A stretch of DNA of 64,000 nt, from positions 124,001-188,000 of the forward strand of contig JADKKJ010000011.1 of the NCBI GenBank assembly GCA_016720565.1. Direction: 5' to 3'. Origin of the DNA: Chitinophagaceae bacterium (lineage in GTDB: Bacteria; Bacteroidota; Bacteroidia; Chitinophagales; Chitinophagaceae). Position numbers and translations under genes: made by a program. The notes below the pieces were generated by a model, which had not been told where the DNA came from, did not search any database, and worked only from the letters and a program-made list of their open reading frames with translations. Of this stretch, positions 44,862-53,411 are shown piece after piece (the stretch's first letter is position 1; each line of letters begins with the position of its first letter).

Positions 44862-45215
44862 TCAAACCGCGAAACTCTCCCCGCAACCGCAGGTACGGCT
44901 GGCATTGGGATTACTGAAATAAAAGCCCTTCCCATTGAGGCCATCGGAGAAATCGAGCGTGGTATTTACCAGGTAAAGAAAACTTTTCAGGTCGGTGACC
45001 AGCCTCACCCCATTATCTTCAAATGACTGATCCATGGGCCTGGTCTCGTTATCAAAATCCAGTTTATAGCTAAGTCCTGAACAACCGCCTCCTACTACAC
45101 TTACGCGAAGAAAATAAGAGGGATCATCCAGTATATTGGCATCGGTCATCAGTTGGATCACTTTTGCCTTTGCCTTATCGCTTACGAAAATGGCGTTATC
45201 TAAGGTTACACTCAT
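44862..45215 (-). CDS. iscA: HesB/IscA-type iron-sulfur assembly protein
   Basis: A 117-aa A-type carrier that accepts or delivers iron-sulfur clusters. The three conserved cysteines are present: Cys45 in GGGCSGLSY and Cys109/Cys111 in TCGCGESF. It is third in an iscS-iscU-iscA set on the minus strand, separated from iscU by a palindromic repeat array, and is followed by a terminator. hscA, hscB and ferredoxin genes are not next to it. Confidence 0.92.
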   Translation of the reverse strand: MSVTLDNAIFVSDKAKAKVIQLMTDANILDDPSYFLRVSVVGGGCSGLSYKLDFDNETRPMDQSFEDNGVRLVTDLKSFLYLVNTTLDFSDGLNGKGFYFSNPNASRTCGCGESFAV

Positions 45216-45218
45216 AAA

Positions 45219-45300
45219 CTAGCTGCTAGCTTTTAGCTGTTAGCCTCTAGCTGTTCTTCCCTTAATCGTATCAGGCTAGAAGCTAGGGGCTAGGAGCTAA
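45219..45300. repeat. Palindromic TTAGC-word array (CTAG-rich), copy 5
   Basis: The core arms AGCTGTTAGCCTCTAGCT (45235-45252) and its inverted partner (45281-45298) match at 15 of 18 positions; extra words extend the left arm to about 45219. It fills almost the whole gap between iscU and iscA. Confidence 0.75.
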
Positions 45301-45309
45301 TGGCTTGTA

Positions 45310-45729
45310 TTAATGAATTACTGAATCTTCAAATTTCAATTCTTCCAGGCCATTCTTTTTACGGTAATCATTCACTGCCGCTTTAATGGCGTCTTCAGCC
45401 AGTACAGAGCAATGGATCTTTACCGGGGGAAGGTTAAGTTCTTCTACAATGGTCATATTATCGATCTTGATGGCGTCATCCACCGATTTACCCTTCAGCC
45501 ACTCGGTGGCCAGGGAAGAAGAAGCAATAGCGGATCCGCAACCAAAGGTCTTGAATTTAGCATCGGTGATCAGGCCGGTACTTTCGTCTACCTCGATCTG
45601 CAAACGCATCACGTCGCCACATTCCGGGGCGCCAACAAGCCCGGTTCCAACTGTTTTCTTGCTTTTGTCCAGCGTTCCTACATTTTTAGGGTGCTGATAA
45701 TGATCGATCACTTTTTCTGAGTATGCCAT
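45310..45729 (-). CDS. iscU: Iron-sulfur cluster scaffold IscU
   Basis: A 139-aa scaffold on which IscS assembles Fe-S clusters. Ligand residues are Cys37 with Asp39 (GAPECGDVM), Cys64 (FGCGSAIASS) and Cys107 (HCSVLAEDA). The typical LPPVK motif recognised by the HscA chaperone appears as LPPVKIHC. It lies 63 bases after iscS, and a short word array occupies that gap. Confidence 0.95.
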   Translation of the reverse strand: MAYSEKVIDHYQHPKNVGTLDKSKKTVGTGLVGAPECGDVMRLQIEVDESTGLITDAKFKTFGCGSAIASSSLATEWLKGKSVDDAIKIDNMTIVEELNLPPVKIHCSVLAEDAIKAAVNDYRKKNGLEELKFEDSVIH

Positions 45730-45735
45730 ATGGAG

Positions 45736-45766
45736 AGAGTTTAGAGTTTAGAGTTGTGGGTTTAGC
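45736..45766. repeat. Single-arm word array (TTTAGAG) with adjacent GAGCCTGCC motif
   Basis: Iterated GAGTTTA, GAGTTTA, GAGTTGT, GGGTTTA words occupy the gap between iscS and iscU. Just beyond, 45775-45792 holds AGCTGAGCCTGCCGAAGC, a GAGCCTGCC-type motif also found in the ileS-internal unit at 57754. Confidence 0.55.
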
Positions 45767-45792
45767 AAAACCGGTAGCTGAGCCTGCCGAAG

Positions 45793-47010
45793 CTAATGAT
45801 GAGCCCATTCAATAGAATTCATATCAATGCCTTCTTTGAACATTTCCCAGAGAGGGCTCATTTCCCTTAATTTATTAACCGTATCAGTTACCTGTTTAAT
45901 GGTATAGTCTATTTGCTCTTCGGTAGTGAACCTTCCCAGGCCAAAACGCAGCGAACTATGTGCCAGGTCATCACCCAATCCAAGCGCTTTTAACACATAG
46001 GAGGGTTCCAGGGAAGCGGAAGTACAGGCAGAGCCTGAGGAAACCGCGATATTCTTATTAAATCCCATCATCAGGCCTTCGCCTTCCACGTATTTAAAAG
46101 AGATATTCGATACATGCGGCAACCGATGTTCCTTATCGCCGTTGAGATAAGACTCCTCTACTTTCAATAATTCTGTTTCCAGTTTATCGCGAAGGGCGCT
46201 CAATTTTTTTGTTTCTTCTGCCATTTCCAAACGACAGATCTCGCAGGCTTTTCCAAAACCTACAATGCCGGGCACATTCAGTGTACCACTGCGCATTCCC
46301 CTTTCATGACCGCCACCGTCCATTTGAGCAGTCACCTTCACGCGAGGATTTTTACGGCGAACATACAGGGCGCCTACGCCTTTAGGGCCATACATTTTAT
46401 GCCCTGTGAAGGCCATCAGGTCGATGCCATCCGTATTTACATCCACGGGTATTTTACCTACAGCCTGGGTGGCATCGCTGAATACCAGTACGCCATGTCT
46501 TTTAGCGATGGCTCCGATCTCTTTCATTGGCATTACCGTACCAATTTCATTATTCGCATACATCAGCGCAATAAGAATGGTGGTTGGTTTTATGGCTGCC
46601 TCCAGTTCGGCAAGGTCAACCAGTCCGTTATCCTTTACTTTCAGGTAGGTCACTTCGCCGCCTTCTTTTTCAATATGCTTACAGGTATCAAGTACCGCCT
46701 TATGTTCAATATTGCAGGTAATGATATGGTTTCCTTTGCTCGCATACATTTCAAAAACACCTTTGATGGCCAGGTTATCGGCCTCCGTAGCGCCAGAAGT
46801 AAAGATGATCTCTTTGGGATCCGCCCCGATCAATTGGGCTACCTGCTCACGTGCCAGGTCTACTGCCTCTTCCGCCTGCCATCCAAAAGCATGGTTACGA
46901 CTGGCGGCATTACCAAAATTATTGGTGAAATAAGGAATCATGGCCTCTACTACCCGGGGGTCGCAGGGGGTTGTCGCATTGTGGTCCAGATAGATCGGAA
47001 AATTGAGCAT
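45793..47010 (-). CDS. iscS: Cysteine desulfurase IscS
   Basis: A PLP enzyme that takes sulfur from cysteine to supply IscU and other acceptors. The 405-aa protein has the PLP lysine Lys205 in [11 protein letters not shown], the His of NIEHKAVL that stacks on PLP, and the catalytic Cys329 in [10 protein letters not shown] on a loop of the long, group I (IscS) type. It heads the isc cluster. A consensus -7 box lies 32 bases upstream; the epimerase gene diverges from it. Confidence 0.95.
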   Translation of the reverse strand: MLNFPIYLDHNATTPCDPRVVEAMIPYFTNNFGNAASRNHAFGWQAEEAVDLAREQVAQLIGADPKEIIFTSGATEADNLAIKGVFEMYASKGNHIITCNIEHKAVLDTCKHIEKEGGEVTYLKVKDNGLVDLAELEAAIKPTTILIALMYANNEIGTVMPMKEIGAIAKRHGVLVFSDATQAVGKIPVDVNTDGIDLMAFTGHKMYGPKGVGALYVRRKNPRVKVTAQMDGGGHERGMRSGTLNVPGIVGFGKACEICRLEMAEETKKLSALRDKLETELLKVEESYLNGDKEHRLPHVSNISFKYVEGEGLMMGFNKNIAVSSGSACTSASLEPSYVLKALGLGDDLAHSSLRFGLGRFTTEEQIDYTIKQVTDTVNKLREMSPLWEMFKEGIDMNSIEWAHH

Positions 47011-47042
47011 AAAACGGGTATTGTTCTTTTTGTTTCTAAACG

Positions 47043-47050
47043 CAAAATTA
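47043..47050 (-). promoter_or_regulatory. -7 promoter box for iscS
   Basis: The minus strand reads TAATTTTG, an exact TAnnTTTG match, 32 bases before the iscS ATG. On the plus strand TAATTTCG (47077-47084) may serve the divergent epimerase gene. No IscR-like site is evident to me. Confidence 0.55.
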
Positions 47051-47136
47051 GCCCAAAAGGTTCAAGGGTAAAGGGGTAATTTCGTGGAAACGAATGATTT
47101 TACCGAATTCGGAAAGCCCCCTTTAAGCTCCTTGTT

Positions 47137-47538
47137 ATGCAAAAAATAGAACATATAGGCATAGCAGTCAAAAGCCTGGCCCAGGCCATTCCCGTTTACG
47201 AAAAACTCCTGGATACCCCCTGCTATAAGACCGAGACCGTTGATTCTGAGAAGGTGAACACCGCTTTTTTCCTCACCGGGGAAAACAAGATAGAACTGCT
47301 CGAAAGTTCGGACCCTGAAGGGGTGATAGCCCGCTATATCGATAAAAAGGGGGAAGGTCTGCACCATGTGGCCTTTGCCGTGGCCGATATCCATGCAGAA
47401 ATGAGCCGACTGAAGGCGGAAGGTTTCTTGCTATTGAATGAGGCTCCGAAAAAAGGGGCAGATAATAAGCTGGTTTGTTTTGTGCATCCAAAGAATACGC
47501 ATGGGGTATTGGTGGAGATCTGCCAGGAAATTAGTTAG
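47137..47538 (+). CDS. mce: Methylmalonyl-CoA epimerase
   Basis: It interconverts (R)- and (S)-methylmalonyl-CoA, linking propionate metabolism to succinyl-CoA. The 133-aa protein has the vicinal-oxygen-chelate fold: metal ligands His6 (IEHIGIAV), a Glu in the first half, His77 (LHHVAFAV) and Glu127 (GVLVEI). The terminal stop codon lies within a palindromic repeat array shared with rnc. A free-standing mutase B12-binding subunit is encoded at 25728. Confidence 0.93.
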   Translation: MQKIEHIGIAVKSLAQAIPVYEKLLDTPCYKTETVDSEKVNTAFFLTGENKIELLESSDPEGVIARYIDKKGEGLHHVAFAVADIHAEMSRLKAEGFLLLNEAPKKGADNKLVCFVHPKNTHGVLVEICQEIS

Positions 47539-47615
47539 GAGTTGGGAGTTAGTAGTTAGGAACTTTGAATAGCCTAAAAATTTTAGTCACTCCTAACTAG
47601 TAACTACTAACTAAT
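47530..47615. repeat. Palindromic TTAGG/TTAGT-word array, copy 6
   Basis: Left arm 47530-47561 and inverted right arm 47591-47615 share ATTAGTTAG and AGTTAGGA blocks, with a 7-base length difference, around an AT-rich middle. It spans the stop codons of both the epimerase gene and rnc. Confidence 0.75.
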
Positions 47616-48338
47616 ATCTCCTATTGAGTCCGCATTCACAATTCCCAGTTTCTCTACGGCTTTCTGGGCGGCGATCTGTGAAGCATCTTTTTTATTGAAG
47701 GCCTTTCCTTCGGCGATATTCCTGCCATCGAGAACAGCGGCCACCGTAAAAAGTCTTCTGCCATTCTCCAATTTTTCATTGAGTGTTTCAAACTCCAGTA
47801 CACGGCCATTCTTATTGGCCCATCCGTATAATTTATTCTTATGATTGATCTCGAGGTTCTCAAGATCATCCATGAACATATGCGGTATGATCAGGTATTC
47901 CTGAACCCATTTGGCGGTGCGTTTATACCCCTGGTCAAGATAAATAGCTCCTACCAATGCTTCCAGCGTATTACCAAAGATCTGGCTGGCCTTCAGTGAA
48001 CCATCCATTTTATTGAACAGGGTCACTTTTTTAAGTCCCATCCGCACAGCGATATCATTCAATTGCTGCCGGTTCACCATTTTACTGCGCATTTCGGTAA
48101 GAAAGCCTTCTTCCTTGTAGGGATATCTTTTGAAGAGGTAATCGGCCACAAGCGCGCTTAATACAGCATCGCCGAGGTATTCCAGCCTTTCATTGTTCTC
48201 ATCGGCACCATCCCTGATGGACCGGTGGGTCAACGCGGTTTTATAAAGAGGAATATCACCGGCTTTAAAGCCCAGGATATTCCTCAATTCCTTTTTAAAT
48301 GCTGAACCTGACCTTGAAAAAAATTTTCTGAACACCAC
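47607..48338 (-). CDS. rnc: Ribonuclease III
   Basis: It cuts double-stranded RNA in rRNA and mRNA processing. The 243-aa protein has the catalytic signature NERLEYLGDAVL (49-60), the second acidic patch in TLEALVGAIYLDQGY, and a C-terminal dsRNA-binding domain (about 170-237). The start codon is GTG (48338; a second GTG follows), 10 bases after the fabF stop, so it belongs to the acpP-fabF-rnc unit. Its last codons lie in a repeat array that also supplies the TAG stop. Confidence 0.95.
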   Translation of the reverse strand: MVFRKFFSRSGSAFKKELRNILGFKAGDIPLYKTALTHRSIRDGADENNERLEYLGDAVLSALVADYLFKRYPYKEEGFLTEMRSKMVNRQQLNDIAVRMGLKKVTLFNKMDGSLKASQIFGNTLEALVGAIYLDQGYKRTAKWVQEYLIIPHMFMDDLENLEINHKNKLYGWANKNGRVLEFETLNEKLENGRRLFTVAAVLDGRNIAEGKAFNKKDASQIAAQKAVEKLGIVNADSIGDIS

Positions 48339-48348
48339 GTGTAAACTA

Positions 48349-49596
48349 CTAAAATTTCTTCACTATCACGCAGGCATTGTGCCCTCCAAAACCAAAAGTA
48401 TTGCTCAACGCGGCGCGTACGATGCGTGACTGTGGTTTATTGAAAGTAAAATTTAGTTTGGGATCCAGCTCTGGGTCGTCGGTAAAATGGTTGATAGTTG
48501 GCGGTATGATATCATGCATCACCGCTTTTATACTGGCGATGGCTTCAATAACACCCGCCGCGCCCAGGCAATGACCTGTCATTGATTTAGTAGCGCTGAT
48601 ATTTAATTTATAGGCATGATCCCCGAATACCTGGGTGATGGCTTTTACTTCGGCACCATCTCCGATTGGTGTAGAGGTACCATGGGTGTTTATATAATCG
48701 ATCTCGTCGGCATTCATTCCCGCATCTTCCAGTGCAGCTCTCATTACATTGCGGGCACCCAAACCCTCCGGATGCGGGGCGGTTATATGATGCGCATCGG
48801 CAGTCGCACCTGTTCCAGCTATCTCACAGTAGATCCTTGCCCCACGAGCCTTCGCGTGTTCCAATTCCTCCAATACCAGCATACCCGCCGCTTCTCCCAT
48901 CACGAAACCGTCGCGGTCTTTGTCATAAGGCCTGCTGGCAGATTTAGGATCATCATTTCTTTCACTCATTGCCTTCATGGCATTGAATCCACCTACGCCC
49001 GCTTCGCTGATCACCGCTTCACTTCCACCAGTAAGGATAATATCTGCTTTGCCAAGTCGAAGCAGGTTATATGCTTCCATGATGGCATTGGTGCTGCTTG
49101 CGCAGGCGCTTACCACCGCGAAATTCGGACCTCTCAAATTATGCCGCATGCTGATCTGGCCAGCAGCGATATCGAGGATCATTTTAGGAATAAAGAATGG
49201 ATTGAATCTGGGTGTACCATCGCCCCTGGCAAAATCAGTGACCTCATTCTGGAAAGTGATCAATCCACCGATACCGCTGGCGAATACTACGCCGATCCGG
49301 TCGGGGTTGATGTTTTCCTTGTTGAGTCCGGCATCCAGCATGGCCTGGTCGCTTACTACCAGCGCGAACTGCGTGAAGCGATCGATCTTTCTCGCTTCTT
49401 TTCTATCCATGAACTGTGTAGCATCAAACCCTTTTACCTCGCATGCGAATTTCGTGCGGAATTTAGATGCATCGAATAAAGTGATCATATCAGCGCCAGA
49501 AACCCCATTGAGGAGGTTCTCCCAGTAGGCATCCAGTGTATTGCCCAATGGGGTGATTGCGCCCATACCTGTAACAACGACCCTTTTTAATTGCAT
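48349..49596 (-). CDS. fabF: 3-oxoacyl-[acyl-carrier-protein] synthase II
   Basis: It extends acyl-ACP by condensation with malonyl-ACP. The 415-aa protein has the Cys-His-His triad: Cys165 (VSACASSTNA), His305 (NTHGTSTPIGD) and His342 (SMTGHCLGAAG). It lies between acpP and rnc, the standard order in Bacteroidota. A terminator-like hairpin between acpP and fabF probably lowers its level relative to acpP. Confidence 0.96.
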   Translation of the reverse strand: MQLKRVVVTGMGAITPLGNTLDAYWENLLNGVSGADMITLFDASKFRTKFACEVKGFDATQFMDRKEARKIDRFTQFALVVSDQAMLDAGLNKENINPDRIGVVFASGIGGLITFQNEVTDFARGDGTPRFNPFFIPKMILDIAAGQISMRHNLRGPNFAVVSACASSTNAIMEAYNLLRLGKADIILTGGSEAVISEAGVGGFNAMKAMSERNDDPKSASRPYDKDRDGFVMGEAAGMLVLEELEHAKARGARIYCEIAGTGATADAHHITAPHPEGLGARNVMRAALEDAGMNADEIDYINTHGTSTPIGDGAEVKAITQVFGDHAYKLNISATKSMTGHCLGAAGVIEAIASIKAVMHDIIPPTINHFTDDPELDPKLNFTFNKPQSRIVRAALSNTFGFGGHNACVIVKKF

Positions 49597-49624
49597 GGTG
49601 GAAAAATAAGGAGTTTTTAAGAGA

Positions 49625-49664
49625 TAAAAACCGCCTTTCCTTGCGTAAACAGAAGAAAGGCGGT
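49625..49664 (-). terminator. Intercistronic terminator between acpP and fabF
   Basis: A perfect 10-bp stem (49630-49639 with 49655-49664), loop of 15, is followed on the minus strand by TTTTTATC. Partial read-through would let fabF and rnc be expressed at lower levels than acpP. Confidence 0.8.
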
Positions 49665-49724
49665 ATCCTTTTAAATTTTTTGCAGTCTTAACCTAACCCG
49701 AAGGCCAGGTTTCAAAAGCAGCAG

Positions 49725-49961
49725 TTATTTGGCATGTTCTTCCAGATAAGACACAGCCTGACCAACCGTAGTGATCGTTTCAGCCTGCTCATCGGGAATA
49801 GATATGTTGAATTCTTTTTCGAACTCCATGATTAATTCCACAGTATCGAGGGAGTCTGCTCCGAGATCATTAGTAAAAGAAGCTTCGTTGGTTACTTCGG
49901 CCTCATCTACACCCAGTTTGTCTACTATGATTTTCTTAACTCTTGATGCGATGTCTGACAT
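49725..49961 (-). CDS. acpP: Acyl carrier protein
   Basis: A 78-aa acidic helical carrier for fatty-acid synthesis. Ser37 in [11 protein letters not shown] is the phosphopantetheine site. It has its own consensus -7 box with a leader of roughly 22 bases and is followed by a terminator and then fabF. Confidence 0.97.
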   Translation of the reverse strand: MSDIASRVKKIIVDKLGVDEAEVTNEASFTNDLGADSLDTVELIMEFEKEFNISIPDEQAETITTVGQAVSYLEEHAK

Positions 49962-49987
49962 GACTGTAAAGTTTTATTTGTTGGCTG

Positions 49988-49995
49988 CAAAAATA
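49988..49995 (-). promoter_or_regulatory. -7 promoter box for acpP
   Basis: The minus strand reads TATTTTTG, an exact TAnnTTTG match, 26 bases before the acpP ATG. Confidence 0.6.
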
Positions 49996-50178
49996 TGTTT
50001 TTTGGGTTAATCGGCATGGGATTTCCATTTTTAATTCAAATCGTTGATAACGAATATATAATACCCAAAATAAGAGGATAACCGTTAGCCAAAATATCCC
50101 CGGATTCCGTTGGCTGGTAACGCAGATATTAGTATTTTGTCTTTGGCAGCTTTTTTAAAGCTTGCCTAAGCTCAGGTT

Positions 50179-50610
50179 ATGGCATTAAAAATCATCGATC
50201 ACGGCAGCAAGGAATACCAGCAAATGGTCAAATTGCGGGAGGATGTGCTGCGCAAGCCGCTTGGCCTTGGATTTGCTCCTGGTGAACTTGAAGGGGAGAA
50301 GGACAATATGCTGATCGCGGCATTTGAAGATGAGACCATACTGGGTTGTTGTATGCTGGTAGAAGAAAACCCGCAGATCGTACGGTTAAGACAGATGGCA
50401 GTATTGAACGACCTGCAGGGAAAGGGGATCGGCAGGGCCATCATGAATTTCGCTGAAAACCTGGCCCGCGACCGCGGCTATAAAACACTTTCCATGCATG
50501 CCAGGAAGAACGCCATTGGCTTCTACGAAAAAATGGGCTACAAAGTGGCCAGTGACCCATTCACTGAAGTGACCCTTCCCCATGTGGTAATGGAAAAAAA
50601 ACTACGCTAA
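50179..50610 (+). CDS. GNAT-family N-acetyltransferase
   Basis: A 143-aa GCN5-related acetyltransferase. The acetyl-CoA-binding motif is RQMAVLNDLQGKGIGRAIM (motif A with QxxGxG/A), followed by HARKNAIGFYEKMGYKV (motif B). Closest resemblance is to ElaA/YjcF-like small acetyltransferases, but the acceptor is unknown. It is convergent with, and overlaps by 4 bases, the YcxB-like gene. Confidence 0.88.
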   Translation: MALKIIDHGSKEYQQMVKLREDVLRKPLGLGFAPGELEGEKDNMLIAAFEDETILGCCMLVEENPQIVRLRQMAVLNDLQGKGIGRAIMNFAENLARDRGYKTLSMHARKNAIGFYEKMGYKVASDPFTEVTLPHVVMEKKLR

Positions 50611-51086
50611 GCTTTCGCTAATTTAGAACGTATCAGTTCCCTCAATTCCTGTGTCTCCTCAATCCCGTTGCAGGCATCTTTTGGTACCAGTATGAATGAC
50701 CTTGCATCAAAATACAGGTGAAAAAAATGCGGGCTCTCTACAAAACTTTTTAAAGCGCTCCAATCCCAGTTTTTGGATCCATGCTTATGCCGAAGGGTGA
50801 ATCCCTGCAGCTCGAAATCCATTTCAAATTCATGGCGGAAGGTCACTGCCCTGCGGTATACCGCAAATGGAAGAACAAACCAGAAACTGATCAGCAGCAC
50901 CACCCAAAGAAATGATCCCACCATGAAAGCAAGACCCGTCACTTTTCCAAAAACATAAAGAACCATAGAGATAATGGCAAATACATTCACCAATATCAGC
51001 ATCAGCCTTATTTCCGGCCGGCTTATAAAATGATAACGCAGCGCCTGAATTACCTTTTTCTTATCGTAGCCGAATTGGAGAGTCAT
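50607..51086 (-). CDS. YcxB-like membrane protein
   Basis: A 159-aa protein with two adjacent transmembrane helices (about 27-75) and a C-terminal soluble domain. That domain includes FELQGFTLRHKHGSKNWDWSAL and SFILVPKDA, the pattern of the YcxB-like family. Function is unknown. Its stop overlaps the GNAT gene stop, and a word array separates it from the PhoD-like gene. Confidence 0.72.
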   Translation of the reverse strand: MTLQFGYDKKKVIQALRYHFISRPEIRLMLILVNVFAIISMVLYVFGKVTGLAFMVGSFLWVVLLISFWFVLPFAVYRRAVTFRHEFEMDFELQGFTLRHKHGSKNWDWSALKSFVESPHFFHLYFDARSFILVPKDACNGIEETQELRELIRSKLAKA

Positions 51087-51121
51087 TAGGAAGGGTTAGA
51101 GATTAGGGATTAGGGTTTAGG
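51087..51121. repeat. Single-arm word array (TTAGGG)
   Basis: Words AGGGTTAGAGA, TTAGGGA, TTAGGGTTTAGG fill the gap between the PhoD-like gene stop and the YcxB-like gene start. No inverted arm. Confidence 0.55.
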
Positions 51122-52456
51122 TTATTTAAGCTCTTTTTCATTGATGGACCACTCTCCTAGTTTATCTCCTTTTACACCAAAGAATTCCACGGTCAGCTTT
51201 CGTTCATTTCGTTTTCCACTGAAACTGAAACGGCCGTAATTCTGTTTTTCATCAATACCCAGCACACGATACGGGTTATTCTTTTCCGATCCGCCAAATG
51301 TATGTGTACCCGATGTTAAAGGTGATACCGTAATATCAAATAAAGGATAGGCACCGGGACGGTCCACTTTTATGATCTCGGTATGGTGACGGTCACCGGT
51401 TAAAAACACCACCCCGGTTATTTTATATTCGTCAATAAATTTCATGAACTCATCATACTCTGCCGGAAATTTATCCCATTTGTCAAATGGCGATACCGGG
51501 TTCAGCACCTGTGAACCTATGGAAACGATCTTGAATGTGGCCGTACTGAATAACAATGAATTCTTCAACCACTCCATCTGCCTGGCACCCAGCATTTCTT
51601 TTTCTGGGTTGGGCATACCATTCACAGAATCCTTTGTTTTATCATCGCTTCTCCACCAGCGGTCATCAGTCAGGAAAATGTCTACATCGCCATAGTTCAG
51701 CATGGTATAGGTGCCCTCTTCTTTTTCTCCATAGGAAGGATTGCACCAGTATTTTTTCCAGATCTCCCTGCTGGTATTTTTCAGGATATAATTCTTGCCG
51801 ATATCATTGGGACCATAATCATGGTCATCCCACATGGCATATTGAGGCATAGCCTTCCAGAAATTCTGAAGTATAGGTAAGGCCCGCGTTTGCTGCGCAC
51901 GGTACCAGAGACCCCATTCACTGAAATAATCTACTTCACGGGTATACCACTCATCTCCCAGCCAAACCATGAATGCCGAGCGTTCTTTAGCCATGGTCTC
52001 AAATATCGAAGAGTCGCCGCCATATGGTTTACCCGGACGGTCATACTGAGGTTGGTTAAAATAAGCACAGGAACCCGTTAAAAAACTGAAGTCGGGAGCA
52101 GGCTTTCTCCATTGCCAGAGATCTTTGGTAGTGAATTCTGCGGGAGTGCCTGCTACTTTGCCATTTACTTTCACCTGGTACTGGTAAGTGGTATTCACTT
52201 CCAATCCTCCTACCGTTAAATAAAGCGGGTTGAATTCATTTCCAAGTTCGCCCTTATAGGAAATGGTCTTTGTATTCTTATCTCCTTTTTTATTGTATTG
52301 AAGTGATACGTTCTTTACTTCCCTGGAAACTTCCACCCAGATCTTCGCATCACGGTATTCAACAGGCCCAAGCATGGGGCCAGAAATGATACGTGGCTGG
52401 GCAAAAACAGTAACAACAAGGAAACTGGCTGCCAGGAATAAAAATGCTTTTTTCAT
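51122..52456 (-). CDS. PhoD-like alkaline phosphatase/phosphodiesterase
   Basis: A 444-aa exported metallophosphatase. The start at 52456 gives a clean signal peptide (1-19, ending VFAQ); an earlier ATG adds a non-homologous stretch that overlaps the upstream terminator region. An N-terminal fibronectin-like domain (about 20-110) precedes the PhoD domain, which has LTGSCAYF, MVWLGDEWYTRE, MWDDHDYGPND and FLTGDRHHTEI. These match metal-binding motifs of PhoD enzymes. It should release phosphate from organic esters outside the inner membrane. No Pho box can be identified by eye. Confidence 0.85.
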   Translation of the reverse strand: MKKAFLFLAASFLVVTVFAQPRIISGPMLGPVEYRDAKIWVEVSREVKNVSLQYNKKGDKNTKTISYKGELGNEFNPLYLTVGGLEVNTTYQYQVKVNGKVAGTPAEFTTKDLWQWRKPAPDFSFLTGSCAYFNQPQYDRPGKPYGGDSSIFETMAKERSAFMVWLGDEWYTREVDYFSEWGLWYRAQQTRALPILQNFWKAMPQYAMWDDHDYGPNDIGKNYILKNTSREIWKKYWCNPSYGEKEEGTYTMLNYGDVDIFLTDDRWWRSDDKTKDSVNGMPNPEKEMLGARQMEWLKNSLLFSTATFKIVSIGSQVLNPVSPFDKWDKFPAEYDEFMKFIDEYKITGVVFLTGDRHHTEIIKVDRPGAYPLFDITVSPLTSGTHTFGGSEKNNPYRVLGIDEKQNYGRFSFSGKRNERKLTVEFFGVKGDKLGEWSINEKELK

Positions 52457-52505
52457 CAATAGGAATTTGTCGCAAGGTAAAAAGAAATGAAGGGCCATAA
52501 AAAAC

Positions 52506-52530
52506 AAAAGCCGCCCAATGGGCGGCTTTT
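52506..52530 (-). terminator. Terminator of the collagen-like lipoprotein gene
   Basis: An 11-bp stem (52506-52516 with 52520-52530) with loop AAT, followed on the minus strand by TGTTTTTTATG. It lies 20 bases after the stop. Confidence 0.85.
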
Positions 52531-52550
52531 GCAACTATATAAAGTTCTTA

Positions 52551-53192
52551 TTATTGTGCGATATGCAACAAACCACAGATCTGGGCATAAGACATTGCCT
52601 GCAGTTCGCTTTCAGTATAAACGGTACCATTAATTTCAGCCATTTTACCTCGACCGCCGGCTACTCCACCAGGGATCAGTACATAACGGAACTGAATGGG
52701 AATAAGGCTAAAGCCGCCGGAAGGGCGATACGCTCTCAATAGTATTTGTCCAACTGCCGGAGAATAGAAATCAAATTGAACAGGATTTGTTGTGCTAATA
52801 TCATTAAATGGAAGAGGTCTTACTAAACCATTGTATTGAGCATAAACTAGAATTACACCCTGATCGCGAATGGCAACTGTAACACCAGGAGCAGTAAGTG
52901 TTTTACTTTGATCTGCTGTACCATTTCCAGTCCAGTCAGCTGCATTTACAGTTACCCATGGGGAGTAAATTACGTTGGCTGTACCGGCAGGACCTTGTGG
53001 ACCAGTTGGACCAGTGGGACCAGCAGGGCCAGAAGGACCAGTTGGACCAGCAGGACCAGTAGCTCCGTTAGCACCAGCAGGACCTTGTGCACCATTTGCA
53101 CCGGCAGGACCTTCAGGACCTTCTTTCGTACAATTTACCAATAGAAAACTTAATGCGATCAATAGAAGGGAAAGTGAACTTAACTTTCTCAT
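52551..53192 (-). CDS. Lipoprotein with collagen-like Gly-X-Y repeats
   Basis: A 213-aa lipoprotein (lipobox Cys21 in LLVNC; start chosen at 53192 to fit the signal). Residues 25-69 are 15 uninterrupted Gly-X-Y triplets, rich in GPA and GPT, coded by an array of near-identical 9-nt units at 52986-53120. A non-repetitive beta-rich C-terminal domain of about 140 residues follows. The triplets should form a collagen-like triple helix projecting from the membrane. No family name is known to me for the tail. Confidence 0.82.
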   Translation of the reverse strand: MRKLSSLSLLLIALSFLLVNCTKEGPEGPAGANGAQGPAGANGATGPAGPTGPSGPAGPTGPTGPQGPAGTANVIYSPWVTVNAADWTGNGTADQSKTLTAPGVTVAIRDQGVILVYAQYNGLVRPLPFNDISTTNPVQFDFYSPAVGQILLRAYRPSGGFSLIPIQFRYVLIPGGVAGGRGKMAEINGTVYTESELQAMSYAQICGLLHIAQ

Positions 53193-53382
53193 AGCGTTGT
53201 AGTTTGGCTTAAAAGATTTTTCAGCTTTAAAAATAAGGGGAATTTCCCGCCTCACCAAAGCCTGCTTAAAAGTAAGGGAAAATTCAAAATAACCTAAAAA
53301 AACATTTTTTTATTATATAGAAAAGAGGGTGGTTTCCAGGTCTGAAGGGTCAAAAATCAGCAGCCGGCTATGCCTTTAGCCA

Positions 53383-53390
53383 TATATTTG
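53383..53390 (+). promoter_or_regulatory. -7 promoter box for the beta-barrel gene
   Basis: TATATTTG matches TAnnTTTG exactly, 21 bases before the ATG at 53412. Its presence argues against the more upstream in-frame ATG at 53370. Confidence 0.55.
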
Positions 53391-53411
53391 TCCCTCAAAA
53401 TCGTTTCTGCA

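Noticed and set aside
46306..47079. A 257-codon plus-strand open frame
   Set aside because: It is antisense to iscS and crosses its promoter; no family features.
48616..49479. A 287-codon plus-strand open frame
   Set aside because: It is the shadow of fabF, whose catalytic residues are all present on the other strand.
52986..53120. Regular 9-nt repeats that might be a CRISPR or satellite
   Set aside because: The units are in frame, encode Gly-X-Y triplets of one lipoprotein, and have no spacers.
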